Shown here: piece after piece, positions 1-7,765 of the stretch
Numbering within the stretch: position 1 is the stretch's first letter
Layout: each line of letters starts with the position of its first letter
NCBI GenBank assembly: GCA_026416875.1
Contig: JAOAEI010000006.1
Coordinates: 1-49,263, forward strand
Length of the DNA stretch: 49,263 nt
Origin: Caloramator sp.
GTDB taxonomy: Bacteria > Bacillota > Clostridia > Clostridiales > Caloramatoraceae
Direction of reading: 5' to 3'
Program-made: the position numbers and the translations under genes
The notes under the pieces: model-generated
What the model was told of the DNA's origin: nothing
The model's input: the letters and a program-made list of their open reading frames with translations, nothing else
Databases searched by the model: none

Positions 1-368
1 CCCATTACCTCTATTGTCTTCTCATCTTCCTTATAAAAAACAAATTTCACCGTATTAGGATGTTGGTCGCCTAAATCAGTTGGTATGAAATGAATTTCTA
101 TCCCCTTTTCCTTTGAAATTTCTAAGGAGTTTCTTAACCTTTCATCATAAGGCTCCATGCCTAAAACCCCTGCAACAAGAGCTCTATCAGTTCCATGACC
201 TTTATATGTTTTAGCAAAGGAGCCATGAAGATAAAATTCCACCTTTTTAAAATTTTCTCCTGCAATTTTGCCTGCTATTTTGCCAAGTCTTGCTGCTCCA
301 GCTGTATGGGAACTTGATGGTCCAATCATTATAGGTCCTAAAATATCAAAAACACCGTAAAGTTTCAT
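1..368 (-). CDS. sdaAB: L-serine dehydratase, iron-sulfur type, beta subunit (partial)
   Basis: Only the N-terminal 122 or so residues lie in the window; the gene runs off the left edge. The protein begins MKLYGVFDILGPIMIG and carries the hallmark GPSSSHTAGAARLG segment of the beta subunit of the two-subunit 4Fe-4S serine ammonia-lyase, which with SdaAA converts L-serine to pyruvate and ammonia. The start at 368 sits 5-8 bases after an AAAGGGTG ribosome site; an adjacent ATG at 371 is possible. It follows the YitT gene by about 13 bp on the same strand, so the two are probably co-transcribed. The alpha subunit would be expected just beyond the edge; that is inference. Confidence 0.93.
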   Translation of the reverse strand, partial: MKLYGVFDILGPIMIGPSSSHTAGAARLGKIAGKIAGENFKKVEFYLHGSFAKTYKGHGTDRALVAGVLGMEPYDERLRNSLEISKEKGIEIHFIPTDLGDQHPNTVKFVFYKEDEKTIEVM

Positions 369-381
369 CATAACACCCTTT

Positions 382-1257
382 CTATATCGTATTTTTAAAT
401 CCCTTTCCCTGAACTTCAGCTGCATCTATTATGGTGACAAATGCTTTAGGATCAATATCAAAAATAATGGATTTGATTTTTACCAACTGATTTAACGTTA
501 TAATACAATATATTACTTTTTTATCATCACCTGTGTATGCGCCTTCTCCATATAGGAAGGTTACTCCTCTACCTAATTCATTCAAAATATGCTTAGAAAT
601 TTCTTCAGTTTTATCCGTTATGATCATAACCATCTTTTTTCTGTCAAATCCCTGTAGAATCGCTTCAAAAACCCTTGAAGAAACAAACATTGAAATCAAA
701 GTATAAAGACCAGCCTCAATATTGTTAATTAAACTTCCAGCCAAAACTACAAAGAAGTTTATTCCAAAAGAAATAGAGGATATATTTATGCCTAATTTCT
801 TTTTTAGAGCTACAGCAACAATGTCGGTGCCTCCCATGGAACCTTTATTTTTAAGCACAATACCTAACCCTATTCCATTTAAAACTCCACCATATATAGA
901 GGATAACAATATATCTTTTATAAAAAAAGTTTTACTTATATCTTTTGTTAGAACTAGGAAAAATGAAAGTAAAAATACACCTAAAGCACTAAACAAAATA
1001 AAATCAAAGTCAAGCTCCTTCATTCCATATAAAAAAATGGGGATATTCAATATTAGCACTAAATATCCTGATGGAACCTTAGTTAAATATTGAAGGATTA
1101 TAGCTATTCCAGAAACTCCCCCACTTAAAAGCCTGTGGGGAACTATAAAAGCATTTATCCCCACAGCTGAAACAAAGCATCCAAAAGAAATAAAAATAAA
1201 TTTAATTAGAAAATTTAAGGCTCTGTTCCCTTTTATTAAATTTAATTTATTCTTCAA
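382..1257 (-). CDS. YitT family membrane protein (DUF161 + DUF2179)
   Basis: A polytopic membrane protein of about 291 residues. The first 200 residues hold hydrophobic helices with the YitT signatures LLSGGVSGIAII and KGSMGGTDIVA; the last 80 form the soluble DUF2179 domain with GRGVTFLYGEGAY and a DPKAFVTIIDAAEVQG ending. The family's molecular function is not established. The reading frame is open to 1272 (a TTG), but the TTG at 1257 has GGGGG upstream at a better distance, so I place the start there; no ATG is available in the N-terminal region. The start overlaps the 3' end of the nucleoside kinase gene, which suggests translational coupling. Confidence 0.88.
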   Translation of the reverse strand: MKNKLNLIKGNRALNFLIKFIFISFGCFVSAVGINAFIVPHRLLSGGVSGIAIILQYLTKVPSGYLVLILNIPIFLYGMKELDFDFILFSALGVFLLSFFLVLTKDISKTFFIKDILLSSIYGGVLNGIGLGIVLKNKGSMGGTDIVAVALKKKLGINISSISFGINFFVVLAGSLINNIEAGLYTLISMFVSSRVFEAILQGFDRKKMVMIITDKTEEISKHILNELGRGVTFLYGEGAYTGDDKKVIYCIITLNQLVKIKSIIFDIDPKAFVTIIDAAEVQGKGFKNTI

Positions 1258-2911
1258 AACAGCTACCCCCAATAAATTCTCTTAAAATTGAATTTTTAGG
1301 TATCAAATCTTCAATATTATTATCAGCTTCAATAAAATATTCAAGAAATAACATAAGTCTATATGCTTCTAAATATGCTGGACTTTCTTTTGGAATTTCC
1401 TTCAATTGGTTATACGCATATTTTTTCAATATAGGCATTTCATAGGCTAAAGTTGAATTAAACATTATATCTGCTTCCTCTTGGAATGGAAAAATATTTT
1501 TTTCTTCACCCATTCTAACCTTAGGCCATGACAAAATAGTATCTTCTGGACTTTTACCTCTATATTTTGCATCTCTAACAATTCTTCTTAAAAGTCTAAC
1601 ATCAGTTGTAGGAATTCTATTATGATCGTCTAAATTAAGCTGTGTTAGAGCACTTATATAAATTTTAAATTTGTTCTCCCTTGGAATAGAATTAGTTAAT
1701 AGTTCATTCAATCCATGTATACCTTCAATTACTAAAATTGTTTTTGAATCTAGTTTTAATTTTTTCCCTGAGTTAACCCTTTTTCCTAGAACAAAATCAA
1801 ATTTAGGAAGTTCAACCTCCTGACCTTCAAGCAACATACTTAAGTGCTTATTAAAAAGCCCTATATCCAATGCATAGATTGATTCAAAATCATACTCTCC
1901 CTTTTCATCCTTTGGAGTATCCTCTCGATTAACAAAATAATCATCTAGCGATATCGGATAAGGTTTAAAGCCATGTATTCTAAGCTGTATCGAAAGCCTT
2001 TTAGAAAAGGTTGTTTTACCTGAAGATGAAGGACCTGCAATCAACACAACCTTTATTTTATCTCTATTATCATAAATTTTATCTGCAATATATGCAAGTT
2101 TTTTTTCATGCAAAGCTTCTGAAACTAAAACTATATCTTTGATATCCCCGTCGATTACCTTTTCGTTTAAAGCTCCAACATCAGCCACATCAAGTATTTT
2201 TGCCCATTCCTCAGTTTCCCTAAAAATCTTTGCAAGTTTCGGAACATCTTTAAATTTTAATATCTCTTTGGGGTTCTCTTCGTTTGGATAAGTTATTAAA
2301 ATCCCAGGATCATAAAATTTAACATCAAATAACCTTAAATACCCGGTTGATGGGACTAACGGACCATAAAAGAAGTCATATAAATTATCAAGTTTTCTAA
2401 GTTCTATTGTTTCTTTATTTATATTTTTAAAGAGTCTAATTTTGTCCCTCATTTTTAGGTCACTAAAAATTTCCATAGCTCTCTTTTTATCAACTAATTC
2501 CTTCTCAAAAGGGATATTCAGGTCAACTAATTCCTTCATTCTTAACTTAATTTTTTCTACAATATCGACATCTAATTTTTTGTCCAAATGAATCTCGCAA
2601 TAAAGAGCCTTATTTAATGAATGTTCTATCGTAACCCTAGCACCACTGAAAATATCTTGAGCAGCCTTTATAAGTAAAAAGGCTAAACTCCTGACATAAG
2701 TTCTTACTCCTGCTGTTTCCCTTAACGTAATGGGTCTTATTAAAGCATCTTCATAAAGTGGAGTGCTCAGTTCCGTATAACTTCCATTTACAACTGCAAG
2801 AACTGCTTCAGTATCGCTAAAATTTTCCCTAATTATATCTTCAACTGTAGTTCCTTTAGGGTAGAGTTTGCTTATTTTGTTATCAAAGCTTACCCTTATT
2901 TGTTGGAGCAT
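1247..2911 (-). CDS. Nucleoside (uridine-type) kinase with N-terminal TGS/tRNA-synthetase-like domains
   Basis: About 554 residues. Residues 1-60 look like a TGS domain, followed by a region resembling the second additional domain of threonyl/alanyl-tRNA synthetases (HSLNKALYCEIHLDKKL). The C-terminal half is a P-loop kinase of the uridine kinase/phosphoribulokinase family with Walker A GPSSSGKTT near residue 295, DDYFVNR and a VIEGIHGLNE strand. The expected activity is ATP-dependent phosphorylation of a nucleoside; the exact substrate cannot be read from sequence. The frame extends to a GTG at 2920, but the ATG at 2911 lies correctly after AAGGAAGGTG. It is about 50 bp downstream of gltX and overlaps the YitT gene. 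Confidence 0.87.
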   Translation of the reverse strand: MLQQIRVSFDNKISKLYPKGTTVEDIIRENFSDTEAVLAVVNGSYTELSTPLYEDALIRPITLRETAGVRTYVRSLAFLLIKAAQDIFSGARVTIEHSLNKALYCEIHLDKKLDVDIVEKIKLRMKELVDLNIPFEKELVDKKRAMEIFSDLKMRDKIRLFKNINKETIELRKLDNLYDFFYGPLVPSTGYLRLFDVKFYDPGILITYPNEENPKEILKFKDVPKLAKIFRETEEWAKILDVADVGALNEKVIDGDIKDIVLVSEALHEKKLAYIADKIYDNRDKIKVVLIAGPSSSGKTTFSKRLSIQLRIHGFKPYPISLDDYFVNREDTPKDEKGEYDFESIYALDIGLFNKHLSMLLEGQEVELPKFDFVLGKRVNSGKKLKLDSKTILVIEGIHGLNELLTNSIPRENKFKIYISALTQLNLDDHNRIPTTDVRLLRRIVRDAKYRGKSPEDTILSWPKVRMGEEKNIFPFQEEADIMFNSTLAYEMPILKKYAYNQLKEIPKESPAYLEAYRLMLFLEYFIEADNNIEDLIPKNSILREFIGGSCFEE

Positions 2912-2963
2912 ATAATGCACCTTCCTTTAAAAAATTAGGGGATATCTTTATTATATTCAAATT

Positions 2964-4433
2964 TTATTCAATAGTTTCTAGATATTTCTTACAATTTGTT
3001 AATCTTCTAATTGTAGATTCTTTTCCTATTATCTCAAAGGTATCAAACAATGGTGGCGATACCTTTGACCCTGTTTCTGCAATTCTCAAAAGCATGAATA
3101 AAATTTTAGTTTTAGTTCCTATTCGGTCACAAAAGTCGCGCATTCTTCTTTCTAGCTCTTCAGCTTTCCAAACATCTATCGCGTTTAATTCTTCAACTGA
3201 CTTTTCTAATAAAAAAACCATATCTTTTATTTCTACTTTTTTGACGTTTTCCTTTATTAAGTTTACATCATATTCTAAAGGCTCAACAAAAAACGTTTTA
3301 AAGGCATCTTTAACCTCATCTAATCGTTTTAATCTTTCTTGTTCTACCCTCATAATATTAATTAATTTTTTATAGTTTTCCTCGTTCATTTCAAAATAAT
3401 CAGTTTCCATTAAAAAGGGAATCGCAAGATCCACAAGCTCCTTTACATCCTTCCTTCTTATATATATACCATTAAACCATTCTAATTTCTTAAAATCAAA
3501 TACAACATTAGAATTATTAATTCTATCAAAGGAAAACTTGTTTATCATTTCTTCAATGGATAAAATCTCTTCTCCATCACCGGGATTCCAACCTAAAAGG
3601 GCAATAAAATTAAGAACCGCTTCCTTTAAATATCCCATTTCTCTATATTCTCCTATATACAATGCCCCATCCCTCTTAGATATCTTGCTTCTATCCTCAT
3701 TTAAAAGCAATGGCAAATGAACATATTGTGGAATTTCTGCTTCTAATGCTTCCAAAATAAGAATTTGTAAAAATGTATTTGGAATATGTTCTTGACTTCG
3801 CAAAACATGTGAGATTTTCATCTGCCAATCATCTATTGCTGTTGCAAAATTGTAAGTTGGAAGACCATCCGATTTTCTTATAACAAAATCTCCTATTAGA
3901 TTTCCATCCCATTTTAATTCTCCGCGAACTCCATCATTAAATGATATTATTTTTTTTGGCACTTTAAATCTAACCGTTGGTTTTAGTCCTAATTTCAATT
4001 TTTTATCAATTTCTTCCTTTGTGAGATTTCTGCATTTCCCTGAATACTTTGGAGGCTGTTTTTTAGAAATTTGTTCTTTTCTTTCCATTTCAAGTTCTTC
4101 TTCTGAACAAAAACAGTAATAAGCATACCCTTTATCTATTAAATAATCTATGTATTTTTGATATATTTCTATTCTTTCTGACTGTCTGTATGGACCATAT
4201 GGTCCTCCAACATCAGGCCCCTCATCCCAATCAAGGCCTAGCCATTTTAATCCTTCATATATTCCCTTTTCTGATTCTTCGCTGTTTCTTCTCATATCAG
4301 TATCATCGATTCTTAATATAAATTTTCCTTTATTTTTCCTAGCAAATATATAATTATATAAAGAATTTCTTGCAGTTCCCACATGAAAATTTCCGGTTGG
4401 GCTTGGTGCAATTCTAACTCTTATTTCCTTCAT
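2964..4433 (-). CDS. gltX: Glutamyl-tRNA synthetase
   Basis: 489 residues, normal length for the family. The class I signatures are intact: APSPTGNFHVGTAR (HIGH-type, residues 10-21) and KISKR (KMSKS-type, residues 250-254). RIDDTD and LRSQEHIPNT are further GluRS motifs. Cys107, Cys109 and Cys134 are spaced like a zinc site of bacterial GluRS. It charges tRNA-Glu; whether it is discriminating cannot be judged here. The ATG follows GGAAGGTGTTGTC. It begins 12 bp after the SUKH/TPR gene and is followed by the nucleoside kinase gene, so it is probably the second gene of a minus-strand operon. Confidence 0.97.
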   Translation of the reverse strand: MKEIRVRIAPSPTGNFHVGTARNSLYNYIFARKNKGKFILRIDDTDMRRNSEESEKGIYEGLKWLGLDWDEGPDVGGPYGPYRQSERIEIYQKYIDYLIDKGYAYYCFCSEEELEMERKEQISKKQPPKYSGKCRNLTKEEIDKKLKLGLKPTVRFKVPKKIISFNDGVRGELKWDGNLIGDFVIRKSDGLPTYNFATAIDDWQMKISHVLRSQEHIPNTFLQILILEALEAEIPQYVHLPLLLNEDRSKISKRDGALYIGEYREMGYLKEAVLNFIALLGWNPGDGEEILSIEEMINKFSFDRINNSNVVFDFKKLEWFNGIYIRRKDVKELVDLAIPFLMETDYFEMNEENYKKLINIMRVEQERLKRLDEVKDAFKTFFVEPLEYDVNLIKENVKKVEIKDMVFLLEKSVEELNAIDVWKAEELERRMRDFCDRIGTKTKILFMLLRIAETGSKVSPPLFDTFEIIGKESTIRRLTNCKKYLETIE

Positions 4434-4445
4434 GACAACACCTTC

Positions 4446-5465
4446 CTATCTTAAATGTTTTAAATCGCTTTCTATTAATCTAGAAAGATATAAAAGTCCA
4501 CCTTCTATAGAATCCTTATATGCATTAATTAAAATTTCTTTAATCATTTCTTTATCCTCTGTGCAATATAGTGCATTATTATATTCTAAAATAGCCTTAT
4601 CATATTCATTCTGTTTGACATAATTTTTAGCTAAATAAATCCTGTATTCAGCATCATAAGGATCATATTTAAAATCGTCTTCTAAATACAACAAAATTTC
4701 CCTATGAACATCCTCAGGTATTTCTATAAAATCCTCCTCCCAATAACTAAAACCTGTTAAATCTAAAGAAGTTTTTAATGCACTTTTAAAATATGATTTA
4801 TAATTTTTTCCGCTTAAAAGATAATGTTTTCCTAAGATATAGTATGGTGCAGTGTAATATGGAACAGCTTCAATTACCTTATCTAAATAACCTTTTGCAT
4901 CCTTTAAATTGTCAAACAAATAGTATTTTCCTAAATAACATAAACTTTGGATTGCTTTACTATCATATTCAGCCATTAATCTATGGTAATCCAATTCGCT
5001 TTGTAATTTCATGGCCTTATCTAAATCAAAGCCATATTCATCTTTTAAAATGCTTGCTCTATATAGTATTTCATCAGAAGTTATCCCATAATCCTCATCA
5101 TCTTGTATTAAATTAATGGACATAATATCATCTAACATACATTTATACAAAAAGGATTTAAAGGATGAAGAAAGAAGAATAAAGTTTCTTGTTTCATGAA
5201 GCCATATTCCTACATAATATTCGTCAATCCCTGCTCCGTATTTATAAAAACAATAGTAGTCTCCATTACCAATATCTCCAAAAGGAAGCAAATTTAAATT
5301 CATTTTGCCTGGAATCCTTAATAAATTATTCACTATATTTTCAGTATACTCAAATCTACAACTTCCAAACTGAGTATCACCACCAAATTTTTTAATAAAC
5401 TCTTTATATTCATTTGGCAAAAAATAACCATATTTCATTTCGAATTTTTCAATTCTCATCCTCAT
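4446..5465 (-). CDS. SMI1/KNR4 (SUKH) domain protein with TPR-like C-terminus
   Basis: 339 residues, no signal peptide or membrane segment. The first 110 residues match the SMI1/KNR4 (SUKH) pattern: a helix ending LPNEYKEFIKKFGG, then a strand LLPFGDIGNGDYYCF and a closing helix. From about residue 170 the protein is helical with TPR-like units such as YYTAPYYILGKHYLLSGKNY and DAEYRIYLAKNYVKQNEYDKA. SUKH domains are best known as toxin immunity proteins but also occur in stand-alone adaptors; no toxin gene lies nearby. The start follows AAAGGA and is preceded by a good promoter (5500-5528). It precedes gltX by 12 bp. Confidence 0.72.
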   Translation of the reverse strand: MRMRIEKFEMKYGYFLPNEYKEFIKKFGGDTQFGSCRFEYTENIVNNLLRIPGKMNLNLLPFGDIGNGDYYCFYKYGAGIDEYYVGIWLHETRNFILLSSSFKSFLYKCMLDDIMSINLIQDDEDYGITSDEILYRASILKDEYGFDLDKAMKLQSELDYHRLMAEYDSKAIQSLCYLGKYYLFDNLKDAKGYLDKVIEAVPYYTAPYYILGKHYLLSGKNYKSYFKSALKTSLDLTGFSYWEEDFIEIPEDVHREILLYLEDDFKYDPYDAEYRIYLAKNYVKQNEYDKAILEYNNALYCTEDKEMIKEILINAYKDSIEGGLLYLSRLIESDLKHLR

Positions 5466-5499
5466 GTCTCTATTCCTTTCTTTAAGTTATGCTAAAAAA

Positions 5500-5528
5500 A
5501 TTATACCCCTTCTTGAACAACATCTCAA
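5500..5528 (-). promoter_or_regulatory. Promoter of the SUKH/TPR-gltX operon
   Basis: On the minus strand TTGAGA (5523-5528), a 17-bp spacer and a perfect TATAAT (5500-5505) form a sigma-A-type promoter. The -35 box lies inside one arm of the inverted repeat at 5525-5551. Confidence 0.7.
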
Positions 5529-5551
5529 GTTATTAAATTTAAATAACTTGA
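5525..5551. repeat. Inverted repeat between divergent genes
   Basis: Arms TCAAGTTATT and AATAACTTGA are perfect 10-bp inverted copies around a 7-nt centre. The site overlaps the -35 box of the minus-strand promoter and lies 25 bp before the start of the plus-strand DUF421 gene. It has no U-tract, so an operator is more likely than a terminator. Confidence 0.55.
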
Positions 5552-5576
5552 AATAATAATTAACGAGGTGAAGTTT

Positions 5577-6242
5577 ATGATAGTTTTTATAAGAACAATT
5601 GTATTATATTTTTTTGTTGTAATTGTAATGCGTATTATGGGAAAAAGACAGATTGGCGAACTTCAACCCTTTGAACTTGTTATTGCAATTATGCTTTCAG
5701 AACTTGCAGCTATACCAATGCAAGAACCTGGAGTTCCTCTTTTTAACGGTATAATTCCAATACTTACATTGATGATACTCGAAGTTACAATTTCTTATAT
5801 ATCCTTAAAATTTAGGCCTTTTAGAAAAATTGTTTGTGGTGAACCTAGCATTTTAATAAAGCACGGCAAGGTTGTTGAAGAAGAACTAAGAAGACAAAGA
5901 TTTAATTTAGATGATCTTTTAGAAGAGTTAAGACTGTTAAACTATTTTAATATAAGTGATATCGAATATGCAATATTAGAAACCAACGGAAAACTTAGCA
6001 TAATTCCTAAACCTGACAAAGCCCCTTTAACAAAAAAAGACCTAAATATAATCTCTCCTCCTGAAAAACTGCCAATAAGCTTAATCCTTGATGGCGAACT
6101 TCAAAAAACAAATCTTTTAATTGCAGGATATGATGAAAATTGGTTAAAGGAACAACTGAAATTTTATAATATAGAAAAATATGAAGATGTTTTTATAGCT
6201 ATGCTAGACACAAAAGGAAATTTATTTGTGCAAAGGAGGTAA
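5577..6242 (+). CDS. DUF421 family membrane protein (YetF/YcaP-like)
   Basis: 221 residues. Three hydrophobic helices fill residues 1-80 with the family marker MRIMGKRQIGELQPFELVI, followed by a soluble domain with the DUF421 pattern EPSILIKHGKVVEEELRRQR and DLLEELRLLN. The molecular role of the family is unknown. The frame opens at a GTG at 5568, but GAGGTG is itself the ribosome site for the ATG at 5577, so that start is chosen. It ends inside the ribosome site of the DUF4363 gene, with which it forms a two-gene unit as in other clostridia. Confidence 0.87.
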   Translation: MIVFIRTIVLYFFVVIVMRIMGKRQIGELQPFELVIAIMLSELAAIPMQEPGVPLFNGIIPILTLMILEVTISYISLKFRPFRKIVCGEPSILIKHGKVVEEELRRQRFNLDDLLEELRLLNYFNISDIEYAILETNGKLSIIPKPDKAPLTKKDLNIISPPEKLPISLILDGELQKTNLLIAGYDENWLKEQLKFYNIEKYEDVFIAMLDTKGNLFVQRR

Positions 6243-6246
6243 TACT

Positions 6247-6639
6247 TTGAATTCAGGCAAAATGGTTCTTATAATAAACTTTTTGGCACTTATACTGATT
6301 ATAATTCTTGGCATATTTGAAATAAAATCTATCGAAAAAGATACCATCTCTTTTATGGAAAATCTAAATGATGTAAAAAAATCCATTGAGGCTGCTAATT
6401 GGGATGCTGCATACAAAAACATCGAAACTCTAAATAAAAATTGGGAAATGAAAAAACAACTTTGGTCTTTTTTTGTTAATCATAATGAAATAGATAATAT
6501 AAGCATGTATTTAAAGCAAAGTATAGAATATATAAAACACAAAGACCGCATCGAGGCAATGGCAAGTCTTGCAATACTAGAACATTATCTGGCCCACATA
6601 TCAGAAATGGAAAAATTAAGAATAGAAAATATAATTTGA
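6247..6639 (+). CDS. DUF4363 family protein
   Basis: About 130 residues. One N-terminal membrane helix (VLIINFLALILIIILGIF) is followed by a helical outer domain, consistent with the small DUF4363 family whose function is unknown. The best start is the TTG at 6247, six bases after AAAGGAGGT; that ribosome site also encodes the last residues of the preceding DUF421 protein, so translation of the two is likely coupled. The pairing with DUF421 recurs in clostridia, which suggests a shared membrane function; that is inference. Confidence 0.72.
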   Translation: MNSGKMVLIINFLALILIIILGIFEIKSIEKDTISFMENLNDVKKSIEAANWDAAYKNIETLNKNWEMKKQLWSFFVNHNEIDNISMYLKQSIEYIKHKDRIEAMASLAILEHYLAHISEMEKLRIENII

Positions 6640-6648
6640 TTTAAAAAC

Positions 6649-6676
6649 TTGAAATTATTTTATGATAGTATATAAT
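6649..6676 (+). promoter_or_regulatory. Promoter of fba
   Basis: TTGAAA (6649-6654), 16-bp spacer and TATAAT (6671-6676). Transcription would start near 6683, at the left edge of the CggR-type operator. A second TATAAT at 6752-6757 lacks a clear -35 box. Confidence 0.68.
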
Positions 6677-6681
6677 AATTA

Positions 6682-6717
6682 TTAGACATATTTTGTCCAT
6701 ACGGGACTTAATATGTC
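6682..6717 (+). promoter_or_regulatory. CggR-type operator upstream of fba
   Basis: The sequence holds two direct repeats: TTAGAC-N6-TGTC at 6682-6697, then a 4-bp gap, then CGGGAC-N6-TGTC at 6702-6717. The established Bacillus subtilis CggR operator is CGGGAC-N6-TGTC repeated twice, 4 bp apart. Spacing and the right repeat match exactly; the left repeat keeps only GAC of its first six bases. It lies just downstream of the fba promoter, as in B. subtilis, where CggR blocks transcription until fructose-1,6-bisphosphate releases it. Confidence 0.72.
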
Positions 6718-6809
6718 CCATATATGTATATACATATTTATTTTTTTGTGTTATAATTTTTTTGTAGTTTTAATATATTAGTATATCACAAATTTTAAGG
6801 AGGATTTTT

Positions 6810-7739
6810 ATGCCACTTGTAACAACAAGAGAAATGTTTAAAAAAGCCTATGAAGGCGGTTATGCAATCGGTGCTTTTAACATCAACAATATGGAAATAA
6901 TCCAAGGTATTGTTGAGGCTGCAAAGGAGGAAAAAGCCCCAGTTATACTACAAGTTTCAGCTAGTGCATTAAAGTATGCTAATCCTAAATATCTTATCAA
7001 AATGGTTGAAGCTGCAGTTGAAGATTCCGGTCTTCCAATCGCTCTTCACCTTGATCACGGTGAAAATTTCGAGATATGCAAAACTTGTATCGATCTTGGT
7101 TTTACTTCAGTAATGATTGATGCTTCCAAGTATCCGTTAGAAGAAAATATAAAAATTACAAAGCAAGTAGTAGAATATGCCCACTCAAAGGGTGTTGTTG
7201 TTGAAGCTGAGCTTGGTAAATTAGCTGGAGTAGAAGATGAAGTTAAAGTTTCAGCTAGAGAGGCAACCTTTACCGATCCTGAAGAAGCTTATGAATTTGT
7301 CCATAAAACTGGTGTAGATTCTTTAGCAGTTGCTATTGGCACTAGCCATGGAGCATACAAATTTAAAGGTGAAGCAAAACTTGATTTTGAAAGATTAGAA
7401 GCAATTCAAAAGAAACTTCCCGGTTTCCCACTAGTATTGCATGGTGCTTCTGCTGTTATGCCTGAATTCGTTGAAAAATGTAACAAATACGGTGGAAAAT
7501 TAGAAGGGGCACAGGGTATTCCTGTTGAAATGCTAAGAAAGGCTGCTTCTATGGCTATATGCAAAATCAACATGGATACGGATTTAAGACTTGCCATGAC
7601 TGCAACAATAAGAGAAGTATTTGCTACTAAACCTGAAGAATTTGATCCAAGAAAATATTTAGGTGCTGCAAGAGAAGCTATAAAGCAGGTTGTAAAGGAT
7701 AAAATAGTAAACGTATTAGGCTGCAGCAATACAATATAA
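6810..7739 (+). CDS. fba: Fructose-bisphosphate aldolase, class II
   Basis: 309 residues, normal for the shorter class II enzymes. It splits fructose-1,6-bisphosphate into dihydroxyacetone phosphate and glyceraldehyde-3-phosphate with a divalent metal. Visible motifs are LHLDHGENFE (Asp82, metal ligand His83), VEAELGKLAG (Glu134), GTSHGAYKF (His180), LHGAS (His211) and the phosphate-binding KINMDTDLR. The start follows a strong AAGGAGG site. It has its own promoter and a CggR-type operator, implying control by glycolytic flux, and ends in the bidirectional hairpin at 7738-7765. Confidence 0.97.
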   Translation: MPLVTTREMFKKAYEGGYAIGAFNINNMEIIQGIVEAAKEEKAPVILQVSASALKYANPKYLIKMVEAAVEDSGLPIALHLDHGENFEICKTCIDLGFTSVMIDASKYPLEENIKITKQVVEYAHSKGVVVEAELGKLAGVEDEVKVSAREATFTDPEEAYEFVHKTGVDSLAVAIGTSHGAYKFKGEAKLDFERLEAIQKKLPGFPLVLHGASAVMPEFVEKCNKYGGKLEGAQGIPVEMLRKAASMAICKINMDTDLRLAMTATIREVFATKPEEFDPRKYLGAAREAIKQVVKDKIVNVLGCSNTI

Positions 7740-7765
7740 AGCTGAGGGATTTAACCCTCAGCTTT
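7738..7765. terminator. Bidirectional terminator between fba and the GGDEF gene
   Basis: Perfect 11-bp stem AAAGCTGAGGG / CCCTCAGCTTT with a 6-nt loop. It covers the fba stop and contains the stop codon of the convergent gene. Confidence 0.85.

Noticed and set aside
722-1093. Plus-strand open frame opposite the YitT gene
   Set aside because: No ribosome site, no family motif; it mirrors a hydrophobic coding gene on the other strand.
4793-5395. Plus-strand open frames opposite the SUKH/TPR gene
   Set aside because: Composition is that of antisense coding DNA; no start signal; the minus-strand gene has clear domains.
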